A DNA stretch of 64,000 bases from Dipylidium caninum (taxonomy: Eukaryota; Platyhelminthes; Cestoda; Cyclophyllidea; Dipylidiidae), in contig QEYB01001046.1 in NCBI GenBank assembly GCA_017562135.1, positions 1,240,001 to 1,304,000 of the forward strand, written 5' to 3'. This document shows, one piece after another, positions 11,901 through 25,980 of this stretch. Position numbers and translations under genes: made by a program. A model generated the notes under the pieces. The model was not told the origin of the DNA. It searched no databases and saw only the letters and a list, made by a program, of their open reading frames with translations. Each line of letters begins with the position of its first letter. Within the stretch, counting starts at the first letter, position 1.

Positions 11901-14888
11901 GGTATTTGATTTAGAAACAAAAGCAATTGAAGCGATATCCTTCCCGTCCAGCATCTTGCAGTTTTATCAGTTTTTTAGCACTTCCCACAATGACTCAAAC
12001 CCTTCACTTCATATCACCGAAAAATGTCTCGAAAGCATAATCACCAAGACCACTTTTGAATTCATGGTTGGTTGGCGGCATATCTTTCTAATCGCTTTTC
12101 ACCGCCCCATGCGTTGATAATATCCGGTCCTCAAGACCCAAGAGTCCCACTGGCCCTCACAAACGCCCAGAGGGATGACAGTATCGAACAGACTTAAACA
12201 TCGAGTCTAAAAAACGCATATTTAAAGTTGGGCGTAGAGGTAGTTCGACCTTGAAAAGCCGCCGGAACACAACCAAAATTTGTCTTGCTTCTGCTTTTGA
12301 AATTCCTTACGATGGCTGATAAATGGGATGAAATGGAAGTATTCTACTTAAACCGTTTCCCGCAAGTCCAGCAAAATAGTCTTTTTTGTACTTAAGTGGA
12401 GACATCGATAACCCAACTCTTTATACAAACACTGTCGAAATTATCTCATAATTAATGACTAAGCAGAGGTAAAGGAACACTCTTTTATCAATATTTCTTT
12501 ACTATATCCTGATAGTGACTACACCGCAGTCAAGGAAATTGACTACATGCCTAGTAAAAGCGGATCTATTTCAAACTTGGTGATCTGTTGGGTTTGATGA
12601 ACATTCACCAAACAACTCGCGATGAGCGTAATAGAAAAATGACGAACGGAACGTCGGAGGAGAGAGCCCCGCTTAGGAATAGTCTGGGAATTGGACCCAC
12701 TAATATATAAGGCATAGATTTTACCGATTGTTGACCATCTATGAGAATGAGGCAACCAGGCATAATTGTTTTAACGTGGGCTACATGCCAAATATATAAA
12801 TAAATGTTACAGTGGGAGAACAAACCGCTTGGAATGGATGGATTTTTAGATAGTTTCGTTACAATATCGTCCCCTTACTCGCACCCGGAGGTATTTCCTA
12901 GCTTTGCTGTTGAGTCCCACCCAGTTATCTGAGAACCTCGTGTGGGAAGTCAAGGCACTCCATTAAAAAACCCTACCACACAACGAAAAAATCTACAGCT
13001 GATTTTAATTTACGGAAGTTCAGGTTTTTACATTAAATATATTTGAGTAAAGTCAGCATAATTAACAAATGCTTCCGATAACAGTAGAAACTAAATAGAA
13101 GCAATTAAGCAGAGAGGAATTCAACGATAGAGAAGCTAAACAAATAAATGATTATTTCGGCTCTAAAGAGATCTTAAGCGTTGTGCTAGGTTTAATTCCA
13201 ATGGGCCTTTTAGATAGTGCTTTATGCGGCTGTACATGATTTTAATTAAATCAAACGCGGTGCTCTAATTCTTCCAGACGGTGACTTCTTGAGGAAGCCT
13301 CATACCAGTGCCTTAGTTACGCCAATTACTCGTCTTTGATCATTAAATCTCGCAATTCTGAAAGATGTAATGGAAAGTATTTATTGTGAAATAGGAACTT
13401 TATTGACTTCATTAACCAATTCACACCACTGTTATGGCTACAACAACACATTTTGTACCATGAAGCCTTAAAGTGAGTGGATTAAACGCTATTTACGTAA
13501 CACAAGCAACTTTTTCATTGGAGTGCCCAAACAAAGAAGTTTAACACGGGGCTATGCCAAGTCTACAAGTGACGAATACCTCTCTTTCCCAGGTAGATAT
13601 TTTGCAAACATGAGGTAATAGTACGAATTTAAATCGTTCGTATATCATGCAAAATCCGCCCTCAGAGGAAAAACTACTACCTCCGAAATGAAATACTCGG
13701 ATAATCCAAGGTAAACTGGAATAAAGTCAAGGGTTGGGACGGATTTAAAAGTTGGAATATATTGCACAGTAAGGTATTCTTAGTTTTTCCATACTAAGTC
13801 TAACGTTGTGCAGGACATAAATTAATTAGTGTTTAGTGAATTTAAATTATTTTGTCGAGGTCCCTTACCAAAACATAATGCAGGAAATTCTTACCCCATT
13901 GACAAAAAGTTCCCATTTGCTCTGTCAAACTGGCTGTCAATCGGAAAAAAAGTGGGTTTCGCTACAATATTTACACCTAAAGGACGACCAAGTTTCCACG
14001 GTATCAAGCCTCCTCATTTCTCAGAGCCAATTTAATATCACGTGAAGAATATCCAACAAATTCAACTTTATTTACCCCCTTTGCATTATCTCCAGGGTGA
14101 AAAAATGAAGGACTTTGGGTGGCAAGTGTTCGTTCAATATAGTACATGCGAACAACAATGTAGAAAATAGCTGAACTAAGCTATGTGAAGTACGCGCATT
14201 CATGCTCACATGTTGTTCATAAAACCCCTTCCATTCCGTAACCACAGTGAGGTAATGTAGTATCAAAAGTCGTTGTTTTAACGCGAATTAAAGTAAGGAC
14301 ACCGTTTGGGCATTATATAAAGTACGTGGCAAGCATCCCTCGATGATGCTAAATATATCCGGCAAATTTGTTATTCAGGTGAATGTGCGGCAAAGGGATT
14401 TTTATTAAAATCCGAGTAACTAGATATGTCTCCAAATGGTAAGGTTCTTAAAGCATTTCTGTTTTCACCATTTCCGTCGCATTTTATGTAAAATGTGCTA
14501 GACCAGAAGAAATCGGGAGGTCATGCAATTTTCTTATGCCCGCTATATGCTAAATGCCAAGTCAAAAGAAACTCTTAACTCACTAATAAAGGCCCTTCTA
14601 ATGCAAAAATTTCACTTTTATTTCGATTTAAAAAATTTGACAACTGTACAGAATTTTTTTTACATGCCGTATTTTCGAATAAAGTCAATACCGCAAGATT
14701 GTTTATAACGTGTATAATACAACGCGCCTAGCTTCAGTATTTTAGCTTGCGTTTCGTGCCTCTCGCAGATGTGAGTCATGCTAAGTTATTGGCAAAGCTT
14801 GCATATCATCACACTTACAACTCTTAGTATCTTCTAACATTGTCTACCTTTCCGCGAAATAATGTTTATTTGCTATGTTTTTCACTAG
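8905..14888. other. Intergenic region between KCNH and DHX38
   Basis: About 6 kb without a supportable gene. The first part (to about 11.5 kb) has mixed composition; from about 11.7 kb it becomes clearly AT-rich. Open frames of up to 136 codons occur on both strands but show no recognisable domain and no splice-site pattern joining them. I saw no tRNA, rRNA, transposase or reverse-transcriptase signature. The DHX38 promoter and any 5'UTR exon should lie in its right-hand end. Confidence 0.6.
9128..9133 (+). terminator. Candidate polyadenylation signal for the KCNH gene
   Basis: AATAAA lies 224 nt after the KCNH stop codon and is the first canonical hexamer downstream. Assignment is by position only. 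Confidence 0.4.
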
Positions 14889-14891
14889 GAC
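14878..14891 (+). promoter_or_regulatory. Strong 3' splice acceptor just before the DHX38 start codon
   Basis: A pyrimidine tract ending in TTTTTCACTAG (AG at 14887-14888) lies three bases before the ATG at 14892. It marks either the end of a 5'UTR intron or a spliced-leader trans-splice site. No convincing 5' donor was identified upstream. Confidence 0.6.
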
Positions 14892-17800
14892 ATGGATTCT
14901 TTTGGACCTGTTGACAAACTAAAAGGGTCTGATTTGAAAGAAAAGGGCGGTCTTGTTTATCCAAAAGGCGCCTCTAACAATAGCAGCCCCCAACATGTTT
15001 TTAAAAAACCCCAAAGTTCTATTTTTGGTCTTGACAAATTAGCCGCAAAGAAACGCGCCGAATCCCAAGACGGCCAATCCGCAATTTCATTGTACAAACA
15101 ACGGTGTGTTTCTATCCCCCCGTATTCTTTCTGTCGTTATGACACCGCTTTCGTCTAATTTGCACTGGTTTATTCAGGAACTACCGTGAACCACGAGTGG
15201 AAACGCCCTCATATGGCGGTGGTGTTAGTAAAGACTATCTCGACTCTCAACTGTACAAGAAGACCCGTGAAAAAGCGGAAAAATTCAAAGCCGGTTTGGC
15301 TTACAAGACCGGTGATCCATTTAAACCGAAAGACAAAGGTACTAATATTGTTTTATCTTATTCTTATAACATTTTCATTTTGTGATGTATAGGTCCTCAC
15401 TCTTAGGACTGCTGTTACTCTAAAGCATTGTCGGATCACCATGTTTAATTGGTCATGTAACTGCTGCCCTATGATACTATTATTCATTTACAGATCTTTT
15501 GTTTTTGGGACACTATTTCACTTGGCTCCCGATTTTTTGTTAATTTTGTCGTGTCTAGTTGGTCCACTTTTTTACAAATATCCGAACTTTTGTCGCTGTT
15601 GTTTCCCCCTCTCCTGCCTCCCTTCGCTACCGCCTTTACTACTAACGTTGTGGTTTTAATAGAGCATATTTCAGGGATATAATAAGTTGTTTGACAATTT
15701 GAGGATTTTCTGGTCCATTTATCCTCTTGGTCTTTGATAAAGGTCATTAACTATTCAGCGTCGTGTATAGATTCCCACCTTGAATTCAAAAATCCTACTT
15801 AATCGGAATGTTCTTCCCTTGCTTTGACGCTTAACACAAGGGAAAGCGCGTTAGGTATTTATTTCCCCATTTCGCCTATTTACTTTTGTTTAACGCGAAA
15901 AATGATACCATTGTTAACCTGTTTGCTGAATCAATGGTAGTTGGTAACATCTGTTAGGTGTTTGTAATTTTGACTAAGTAGCCGTTTAATTTGAACATTT
16001 GAGTTTTCTCCTTGTAGCTTCGGTAAATGATTCAGTTTTTAGTCTTTATTTCGTCAAGATTATCGTTTTGATATGATTTGGAGAAGCTAATTTATGTATG
16101 TATGTATGCTTAGAAAGCGGTGGGTAGGCTGAAAAGCATGGATTTGTTGTATTCTGTCCTTGTCACACTTTTTTAACCGAGTTAGGTGAGCCCGGTATCT
16201 CAGATTGTCCAATATTCAAAATAATGATATTTTTACCTATAGATTTTGGTCTGTTTCGTAAGGTTTAGACAAATTTAACGTCCTTGAAATTTTCTTTTCC
16301 TTCATCCTAGATCGTCCTCATCACAAGGACGACGATCGTGATCACCACCACTATCATGGCAGCCGTAATGAGCGTTCCGGTCTTCGAAATGAAACAGATG
16401 AAAACGCACGAAAGCGTCGAGAGCGTGATTGGGAAGCAGAGACACCACGGACTTCAGGGTATGGTAGTGCCCGTCGCTCAACTGCTGCCTCCTCGCATTA
16501 CTTCGAAACACCCCGCTATCTACGGCCTAACGACACACCCGCTTCCACACCCTCGCGTCTCACGCCTTGGGAAAGAGATAGCGAAGCTGGGGAGGAGAAG
16601 AAGCGATTTCGGTATGACTATACACCTTTACAGACGCCGTCCTACATGCAAAATTCTTGGATGAAGGGAACCGGCGGTGGCGGTAGAAGTAGACAGGCTA
16701 CAAACACGCAAACCCCCTCACAGACCCCCTTTTTGCCTGTGGATGAGAAGGAGATGGAAGCAGAGGCAGTGAGATTAGATAGGAATTGGTACCTCATGGA
16801 CGACGGCTATGATGAGGGCAACAATCCTTTCATAGGTACGTCTTTTGCCTTATTCCATCCCGTCCACCCAACATCTTTTGTGTATTCTAAGTGTCCTTCT
16901 ATGTTATTCGCCATGGTCTATTGCACTGACGTGTTTAAAACTGTTTAACTTGGTTCTCTTGATTAGCTAATTCAATAATGAACTCTGTAGATACCACAAT
17001 TCCGCGTCGCTAATAGTAATATTAAATGTTCATCTGGTTGATGAAGTAATTGTGATTTACGACCAGTTACTCTTTAGTCAGTGTTATGGATGTTCGCAAA
17101 TTCGCATTATTTATACAGATAGGAAAGTTGAGAAATATGTGAAATAATCATGGATCGTAGCCTAGATAGGATGGAGGGCAATGGATTGAAACTAATTATT
17201 TGATACAAAGGGGAATTTGTAATTTTTCGCCTTCCGAAGACGTTCCCGACGACTACGTAGCGAAGAAGGAGCGTCAGTTGGCGGAGGCGCGTCGACGCAA
17301 AAAGCTACGGATGTCGGCGCGAGCAGTTCAAATCCAGAAAGAAAACCAGGCATGGGAAATCAATCGAATGCTGCGCTCCGGTGTTATCGAGCGTATTGCT
17401 ACTGGCGGTAACGGTGGCGGCGAAGGAGACCTTGGTGGTGTTGATGAGGATGAGGAAGATCTAGATGAGGAGGGTGAGGCTCGTATCCATCTCCTGGTGA
17501 AAAACATTATGCCGCCTTTCCTCGATGGACGCATAATCTTCACCAAGCATCCGGAGCCTGTCCTGCCTGTAAAGGTACGTCAACTATGGTGTATTCAGTG
17601 AGTCCCTTAAGTTTATTAAGACAATTCATTTTTTCGTAAACTTACATATTTATATACTTTGAATATGAGAAAAAAAGCTGTGACTTAGAAAGAGAATCTT
17701 GTTTATACAAATCTTCTACTTCAGTAGTTGTGAAATATGTTCTGTTTAATTAATTTATTATGATGTCAAATTATCAAATTTCGTAATTTTATTCTCAAAA

Positions 17801-20800
17801 ATCTGGCTGTGACTTAATGGCAACCATTTCACTTTATGACTGCTTGTTCTGCGTAATTTTGATCGAACCACTTGCGCCAAATACAGGTATCAATTTCCAT
17901 TTTGTTACTCTTACAACTCTAGATCTCACTTCATTTTGTCTAAAGCAACTTGTCCATACTTTGCTCTTCTTCACGTTCGAACGTCTTCACTTCCTGTGCA
18001 AGATTGTTTGAATTTTTTTCACTGCTCCCTTATTATTCTACGTAATTTTAGAAACTAGTTTTGAAATTACCTTCTTTCGCTCCTTTGTTTTGTCTATGAA
18101 CGTGTATAGTCGAAGGCATCCTTTCTTTTCAAACCCCTGATTTTTAACAATTCGGTCCAACTACTTTAGTTCTTAAAGTGATGTCTTTGTAGTTTATCTA
18201 CTTTTTTCGGTCCAGTTTCCTAGCTGCTTTGTGTCACCGTTGCCTCATACCCTTTTGGACAGTAGCTATGGTCATGCTTTTACTAATCCAAAAGTGCGTG
18301 GATCGTTCAGGGGAATGAGTTTGCAAGAATTTCCAGTTGTCCATAGGACTTTGCTACTCACTACTAACCTATCATTAGTCTCTGTTCTTGTTTTTTTGCC
18401 TATTTTTTAATTTCTCAAAACTTCTGAATTCTCTTTCGCGGGGATAATTAGTGCACTACTTTGGAATTTTTCTTTTGCATTTCGTTCACAGTAAAGACGC
18501 TCATGTTTTTCTCACCTCCTTCATTAAGTCCTCGTTGATTAATCTATCAGACGATTGTTGAAATCTCCCTTTATCTTGTGTACGAATTCACGTAGTAAAA
18601 ACACAGGTCGGCATCTACCCTGTTTTGTAGATGAATCTGGCCCACTGTATTTAGTTCTGATGCGTTCTTTTCCGCCTTTAAACTCTATAGGGTATATTTT
18701 TCTAAGATTGGTGAATTTCTCTGAAATCTTTATATTGGTCGGAGTAGTCAACCAATAACGAACGATTCGTAATTTTGCCCAGGATCCAGACGGAGTAATG
18801 ACGAAGGTGGCCACAAAGGGGAGCGCAATGGTGCGCTACTTCCGCGAGCAAAAAGAACGCCGACGAGCTCAAAAGAAGGAGTGGGAGTTGGCGGGGACAC
18901 GGATCGGTGAGATCATGGGGATTAAAAGCACGGAGAAAGAGGATGAGGAGAAGGAGGGCGCGTGGAACGAGGCCTCCTATCGGGAGTCACAGACCTTTGC
19001 CGACAAGATTACGCAGGACAAAGATCAGGCAGTGTCGGCTTTTGCAAAATCGAAGACCATCAAAGAACAGCGCCAATTCCTCCCCATTTTTGGTGTTCGG
19101 TCAGCCCTGTTGCGTCTCGTTAAGGAACATCAAGTTCGTCTCTTTTTCATTACGTTTCTCATTATTGTATTTGATCTTGTCATAGAAGCAGTTAGAAGTT
19201 AAAAACAAAGACACTAATTGTCTTAAACTAGCAAATTGGACAGTTACCCCGTCTGAAAAGATGTTTCAAAACTACATCAACTGATTTTCTTTTACCTACT
19301 TTTGTATTTGTCTCTGAAGCAAGTTTACCGCCGTGTCATACGTGTCATACGTGTATAAGGGAACCTGTTTCTTGGATGATTTCTGTGGTTTACTAGATGA
19401 AACAACCTTTGCTCCATACCCTGACCGATAGTTCCCAGCTAGTTGTTGCTTCATCAATTTGACATTATCCCTATTTTGCTTCGTACATATCCCCCTGCCG
19501 TACCTCTTTCCTTTCGCCACCTAAATTTATCTTGTTTGTAGTTGAACAGATAGATCGGGGATTCCGTCACTATACTAATATAGCTTTTGCAGATAGCAAC
19601 TTCTGTAGCCTTTACCTTTCTTTTAAATCGTGTCCCTCCACGATGCATCACCCTTTGGATACGCCTGATTTTTAACTACTACGGTAGTTAGGGCATATTA
19701 AAGCTCGAATGCAGACACATTGCGACTGTGTCTGAATAGACGTTTGTTGGTCAGATGTTACAGATCCGTGCCTCTTTTTTGCTTTTTGACAGTAGTCGGA
19801 CAGTCTTTTCAGAATGGACCATTTAGTATCGTCCCCTATTATTTCAGATTGTTGTCATAGTTGGCGAAACCGGTAGTGGTAAGACCACCCAATTGACCCC
19901 AGTACCTTCACGAAGACGGCTATACGCACTATGGCCTCGTGGGCTGCACTCAACCGCGTCGTGTTGCTGCCATGTCAGTGGCAAAGCGTGTGGCCGACGA
20001 GATGGGTGTTTCCCTTGGCGATGAAGTTGGCTACGCCATTAGATTCGAAGATTGCACTAACGAGAAGACTGTAATTAAATACATGACTGATGGTATCCTC
20101 TTGCGTGAATCCCTTCGTGAATCCGATCTTGATCCCTATTCGGTCATCATAATGGACGAGGCCCACGAACGCTCTCTCAACACTGACGTACTCTTCGGCC
20201 TTCTTCGAGAGGTGTGTTGCGACTTCTCCTCCCTTTTCTTTCCCGGATCTACTTATTATTTCCATTTTTTACAGATTGTGAGTCGTCGAAACGACATTAA
20301 GTTGATTATCACCTCGGCCACCATGGACGCAGACAAATTTGCCCAATTCTTTGGCGACTGTCCGATTTTTCACATTCCCGGACGCACTTTTCCTGTTGAT
20401 GTTCAATTCAGCAAGTCACCTGTCATGGATTACGTTGACGTGGCAGTGAAACAAGCAATTCAAGTCCACCTCGGGGCACCGGAAGGTGATATACTCGTCT
20501 TCATGACGGGTCAGGAAGACATTGAAGTGACGTGTGAGTTGATTGCAGAACGTCTGGGCAATCTGGAGGAAGCTCCACCGTTGTGTGTTCTGCCTATTTA
20601 CTCCCAACTGCCTAGTGATCTTCAAGCCAAAATCTTCCAGAAGACGGAGGATAACACGAGGAAGTGTGTTGTCGCTACGAACATCGCTGAGACTTCGCTA
20701 ACAGGTTTTGTGTTCACCCTTCCTTAAAGTCTCCAGTGAGTAGTTATCTAACTCTATGGTTTCTTTCTCCCAGTCGACGGTATTCGCTACGTCATCGATG

Positions 20801-23800
20801 CGGGTTACTGCAAGTTGAAAGTTTTCAATCCCCGTATTGGCATGGACGCCCTCCAATTGTTTCCCATCAGTCAAGCGAATGCCAACCAGAGAGCTGGCCG
20901 TGCGGGTCGTACAGGTCCCGGGTGCGTTTCGGTTTTTATTTTTCTGACACTCCCCCCCCTCCGGCATTTTACTTGGTTTTATAACTTATTAAAACCATTC
21001 TTTCTTTCCCAACTCTTGGACCAATCGTCTAACTATTTAACCTTTTTATTGTTTTCTGCCGATCTTATTAAATTTCCACGTTAATTCATCGTTTTCTTCA
21101 CTGAACGGATAATCGTCGGCTTAATTTGAGCTCTTCGTTTCTCACCGTTATCTAATTCAAGGGGTTTTGGATTTAGGCGACCCTTTAAGCCGGTATTTGA
21201 TATTCTTTTAAGAATTTTCTCATCAGACTATTACTTTCTCCTTGCCTCCAAATGACATTATTTATTATACTATACTATACTACTACTACTATTCTCTCCT
21301 CTTGGGTTTTTTCAAGTTCTGGAATCCGTCAGCAGAAACCTCCAATATTTAAACCGCTTTTTCATCCTTTTTTAATTGGGTATTAACTTGATTTGTTCTC
21401 GGTTCTTGTCACCGCCTTTCAACGCCCCTCCCGATCATTGTTAGTATCATTTGTTTCTCTGACCTTAGTTTTTCCAAATTAACATGCATCCATTATTCCA
21501 CTACAGTCATTTTTAATTGTAAAATCCTTTTTGTGCATGAATCAATCTCATTTGTGACGTCCAACCATGTTTGATCTTGAATACCTTTGTCCTTGTTAAT
21601 GATAATATTTTGGGAATATCATTGTTCGCTCTTCCGCTCCCATCAACTTACACAAATGGGTGTTCACTTTATGATCCATCAGAATCTCTAACGGAGACAT
21701 ACAATCGGTTTCAAATACATTCCATTGCCCTACCGATCATTAAATCAGACTTTTTTTGATAATCACCTTCGGAAACGACGACCTTACAGATTGTATGCAT
21801 CTGCCTTTTTGGTGACCAACTGGTCGTCGTCGTATATCAAATTGGGTGTTCTTGAACACAATGGCCTGATTACATAAAACAGTGAAATATCGTATAAGTG
21901 GAGCGCCTTTTCCTCATATAGTTAAATGTGGGAATTTGTACATGAGTTTCATGTTACTTGCTTCACCCAAGTCGCGTGATCAATTTGCCTCGACTTAACA
22001 AAAATTTTTACTCTAAATCAGCCTTTTAATGTAAACTGTTCTCCAAGACAACTAGACTTCTGTGTGTTTCACTTTATTTTAACAGTTTAAAACTAGCACA
22101 CGGTGTATATTTCAGCTCTTACTTTACTATTCTACAAAACAATTGTGATCGTAATTCACGCGGGCTGACTTTCTATCTGGGCTTCTAGAGTCGCCTACCG
22201 TCTTTACACAATTGGTCAATTCGAGGAGGAAATGTTGGTTTCCTCCGTTCCTGAGATCCAGCGGACCAACCTGGCCAACGTTGTCCTTCTCCTCAAATCG
22301 CTCGGCGTTCGCGACCTTATGCGCTTCCACTTTATGGACCCACCACCTCAGGACAACATTCTCAACTCCATGTGCCAACTGTGGGTTTTTGGGGCATTGG
22401 ATAACACAGGCGGCCTAACTCAGTTGGGGCGTCAGATGGTGGAGTTTCCCCTCGATCCGGCGCTCTCCAAGCTCCTCCTCGTCGCCTGTGAAATGGGCTG
22501 CTCAGAGGAGGCTCTCACTATTGTCTCGATGCTGTCCGTACCTTCTATCTTCTTCCGGCCGAAAGGTCGTGAGGAAGATGCCGATCTGGCTAGAGAAAAA
22601 TTCCAGGTGTGCTAAAGTGTCTACTAGTTCTTATTTAGTCGCTGCGAATGTTCCACTTGTGAAGATCCTCAGTATTTATCGCAATATTCTTCAACTTGGA
22701 ATTCGGGTTGATACTTTTTCGCTGATTTTGATTTTGCCATGGACCCGATTAGTCTTTTTAAATCCTACCAGAGGATTTCGCGGCTTTTTTTCAGGGGTAT
22801 AGGTCAGTAGCTTGCAATGAGATTCTTGCAGTATTCGTAAATTTTCTGCCAAAAGTCTTACCGTAAAACCATTTTATGGTCCAAAATGCCATCGAGAAAG
22901 CATCCTCGGCTGTGCATGTCTTCTGGGAAGTTTTGTTCTCAAACAGTGGACACTTTGTGTAACAATATTTTAACCTTTCTACAAATGTAGGTATAAATAG
23001 CGGAAGAATCCTCAAGATAACCGCGGATGTAGTGAAAATTCCGGTCATTCCGATGTGTTGAAAACGATTTTTTTGTACTTCCTAGGTATTTTTTCGTACT
23101 ACCGTAATCCCTGACACAAAAAACAAGACTTTAATAACGGAAAATTATATGTGGGTTTTGTTACCCCATTGATAGAAATTTGTGGCGTTGGAATAATTGT
23201 TGATTAAGCTTGTTTCATTAAAGCTTCTGTGCGTCTTCCTCTTTCCCGTAGGTGCCCGAATCTGATCATCTGACCTACCTCAACGTCTTCATTCGTTGGC
23301 GTAAAGCTGGGTAAGGGTTGTCGCCTTCCCTAACTTAATTTGCATATCTCTGTCAATGTCTATTTCGCTGTCTTACTTTTTTTAGGTACTCATCCTCCTT
23401 TTGTACTCGCAACTTCATCCACGTGAAGGCGATGCGAAAGGTAAGGGAGGTGCGTCAACAGTTGAAGGAGATCATGGAACAACATAAGGTGGCTCTCTGC
23501 TCCAGTGGCACCGATTGGGATATTGTTAGGCGATGTCTTTGTTCCGCCTTCTTCCATCAAGCTGCCAGGATCAAGGTGCGTCTCCTACCTCTTCCTGTTG
23601 TGTATTACTCTGAATCTTATTTTAGCATTAATGCGCCCCTCTTCCGCATAAGATTTTCCATTGTATACGTTTCAACAGCTCGTCTTTACACTAACTGTTC
23701 ATTTATGTAATTTTTGTGCTCCCCTACTTCTCTTTGTCTTCACCTCAATTGAACTGCACAATTCCAGAATTTGAACTCAATTTTTCTTTAACATATTACT

Positions 23801-25917
23801 TCAAGATTACCCTTCTTACATGTTTAAGTCATGATTTTGCCTAATTGTCGTCGCGGTCGTAGAGGCTCCAAAGGTATTATAGAGTTTCAGATGGGTTTAT
23901 TTTTTATATTTTTACTGCGAAAACGTCCTATGTATTTAGAATTCTCTTATATTTTTTTATCTGCTTTCCATTACTACCAGACCTTCTGGTCCGGTCATTA
24001 CCTTTCTATGTGAGTAGGTCACAGAGTTCGTACTTTTCTCAACTGAACATGTTTGTCAAGTTTTACTCAGTTAGAAAATGTCGTTCTTTTGATTTCGACA
24101 TTTTGTGTCCAATTACTTCAAAATGGGACATCCTGACTTCTGCCGTGGTTCTTGTCTGAATATTCAGGATTTCACAACAGTCTGCCTTATTTTAATCAAG
24201 GTCTTTGTTTTTTTGCTTCACTTAAAGTATCTATTCCCAAACCAAATTGCACTTCTTTGTTACTCATATTTGTTCCGGTCCACCCAGGGGCCTGCTTAGC
24301 TTTCGATTGTAACGATTTCAATCCTGCGCATAGAGTCTTCCCACTTTCTTCCCCCACTTTATTCCTGTGCGGTGTGCTGCCGCTGTTAAAATCCAGTGAC
24401 AATGACTATTTTCGTGTCCATTTGCCCTTTTTATGCCTTAGGCAAGCTAATATGAAAGTTATTTACGATAGTAGCAACTAGAATCAAACTACCTGTAACC
24501 AAAATCTTAATAGACCCTTAAATATAGACTGCTTTTGTTTGATATGTGACGAAGGCACTTCAGTTGCACACACATTGCTTCCCTGTCTCACGATATTCGT
24601 TTTCTCACTGCTCTTGCAGGGTCTAGCAGAATACGTGAACCTGCGCACGGGCATGCCCTGTCGCCTGCATCCAACCAGCTCCCTCTACGGCATGGCCTAC
24701 ACACCCGACTACATAATCTACCATGAATTGGTTATGACTTCAAAGGAGTACATGCAATGTGTTACGGCCGTCGATGGTCAGTGGCTTGCCGAATACGGCT
24801 CTATCTTCTACAGGTGGGCTTTACTCTTGCGACCTTTTTGGGCCCAGAATAGTCCATCATGAAGGAAACATCGCCTTTGCAGAATATTCAATGGTTACAA
24901 TTGTTCTTCTCTTTTGGTATCATAATAGGAAATGTGATTAAAAACATTCGCGACGCCCTTAAATGTGAGACTAACCGAGCTAATAACTGAGGATTGTGGC
25001 ACCACTTTAACGCCATCGCATTAAACCGGCTGCAGATTTTGGTCTTTGGCACTGTTCACCGTCGGACTTTATTTTTCCGCAGATTTATGGTAAAATAGAT
25101 TAGTTGCAATGCCGAATTTATCTGTTGTCCTGTGGAATTTCTGTCCCCTCCACGCGCCTCATCTTCCCTATTTTAACTTTTAGTCAAAGATTTTATTGCT
25201 AGACCCAATCCAGTTTGTAACGTGGAATTGTCGCTACCTCAAACAGCTTGGTATTTTGGCTTTAAGCTCTTGCTCCTCTCCCTCCGCCGTCTCATAATGC
25301 CACTTCAGTATATGCCATTTATGCCTGCAATAAGCAATTTTATTTATAGTTTTACTGTGCATGAGAATTTTTAGGTGACGTCATATGTCAAATCGCAGCA
25401 CTTGATTCGAAGTAAATAACTTAATTTACTGTAAACGCACACTTTTTGGCCCTCCGACTACTTTTCCGTGATGTTTGCTTTTCACAAATATCTCTATGTG
25501 TGTCGTCCACTTGATTGGTGTAAAAAAGATGAAAATTCTTGACCAACTCGCAAAAACTTGGTATTTAAAACAGTGTTTCAAATTCAATCCTCTTTCTTTT
25601 CCCTTCAAAGTGTTAAGGATCAGAGTTTGAGTAGGGAGGAGCGACAGCGGCGAGAGGATGCGGAACGCGCTGAAATGGAGGCCGAGATGAAGGCGGCCGA
25701 GGTACAACTGGCCCGTCACAAGGAAGAACTCGAGCGTTCTATGAGTTCCTCTCGAATGTACTTGTCTAAACTTTTAACATTGTATGTCTCCACGATTGCG
25801 GCTGGAGGATTTGCCTTGTTTTCGTCTCCTTTTAGTCATCCAATAGCTACACCGGGTTTCAGGAAACCGGGCACTCCGGCGGTTTCAAAACGCCCTCGGG
25901 GCCGGATTGGACTGTAG
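14892..25917 (+). CDS. DHX38: Pre-mRNA-splicing ATP-dependent RNA helicase PRP16 (DHX38)
   Basis: DEAH-box helicase that remodels the spliceosome after the first catalytic step; nuclear. Fourteen exons: 14892-15103, 15178-15338, 16311-16835, 17240-17574, 18783-19133, 19848-20211, 20275-20704, 20774-20921, 22189-22606, 23252-23310, 23386-23575, 24620-24813, 25611-25757, 25836-25917. Phases agree throughout, giving about 1204 residues (human about 1227). The N-terminal third is charged and disordered, with the Prp16 signatures [11 protein letters not shown] and PPFLDGRI. The helicase core has GETGSGKT (about residue 534), DEAH (20155-20166), SATMD, a GQEDIE block and motif [10 protein letters not shown] (about 20887-20910). 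The HA2/OB part continues to [13 protein letters not shown], and the protein ends GRIGL. One extra C at 19897-19900 breaks the frame just after Walker A; removing it restores the conserved sequence. Introns range from 63 to 1267 bp. Confidence 0.97.
20212..20274 (+). other. DHX38: 63-bp stop-free intron of DHX38
   Basis: Begins GTGTGTTG and ends TTTTTTACAG between two blocks that are contiguous in Prp16 proteins. The length is a multiple of three and there is no in-frame stop, so retention would insert 21 residues between the DEAH box and the SAT motif. Confidence 0.8.
25758..25835 (+). other. DHX38: 78-bp stop-free intron near the DHX38 C-terminus
   Basis: GTACTTG to CTCCTTTTAG. The length is a multiple of three with no in-frame stop. 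Removing it joins the Glu/Arg-rich tail to a short segment ending in GRIGL, close to the ARFGL end of human DHX38. Retention would add 26 residues. Confidence 0.7.
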
Positions 25918-25974
25918 AATGATTGCTCAATGGTTCCTCCTCCATGTTCCTCCCCTGTATATAAGCCTTTAAAA

Positions 25975-25980
25975 ATTAAA
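25975..25980 (+). terminator. Candidate variant polyadenylation signal for DHX38
   Basis: ATTAAA lies 57 nt after the DHX38 stop codon. It is a common variant of AATAAA; assignment is by position only. Confidence 0.35.

Noticed and set aside
11743..12117. 124-codon open frame on the plus strand in the KCNH-DHX38 spacer
   Set aside because: No recognisable domain, AT-rich codons, and no splice sites or promoter linking it to anything; consistent with chance.
16302..16511. Minus-strand frame over DHX38 exon 3
   Set aside because: Antisense shadow of the exon that encodes the charged DHX38 N-terminus.
19296..19520. Lys-rich 74-codon frame antisense in DHX38 intron 5
   Set aside because: It begins with GTG, not ATG, has no recognisable domain, and contains a short tandem repeat (GTGTCATAC twice).
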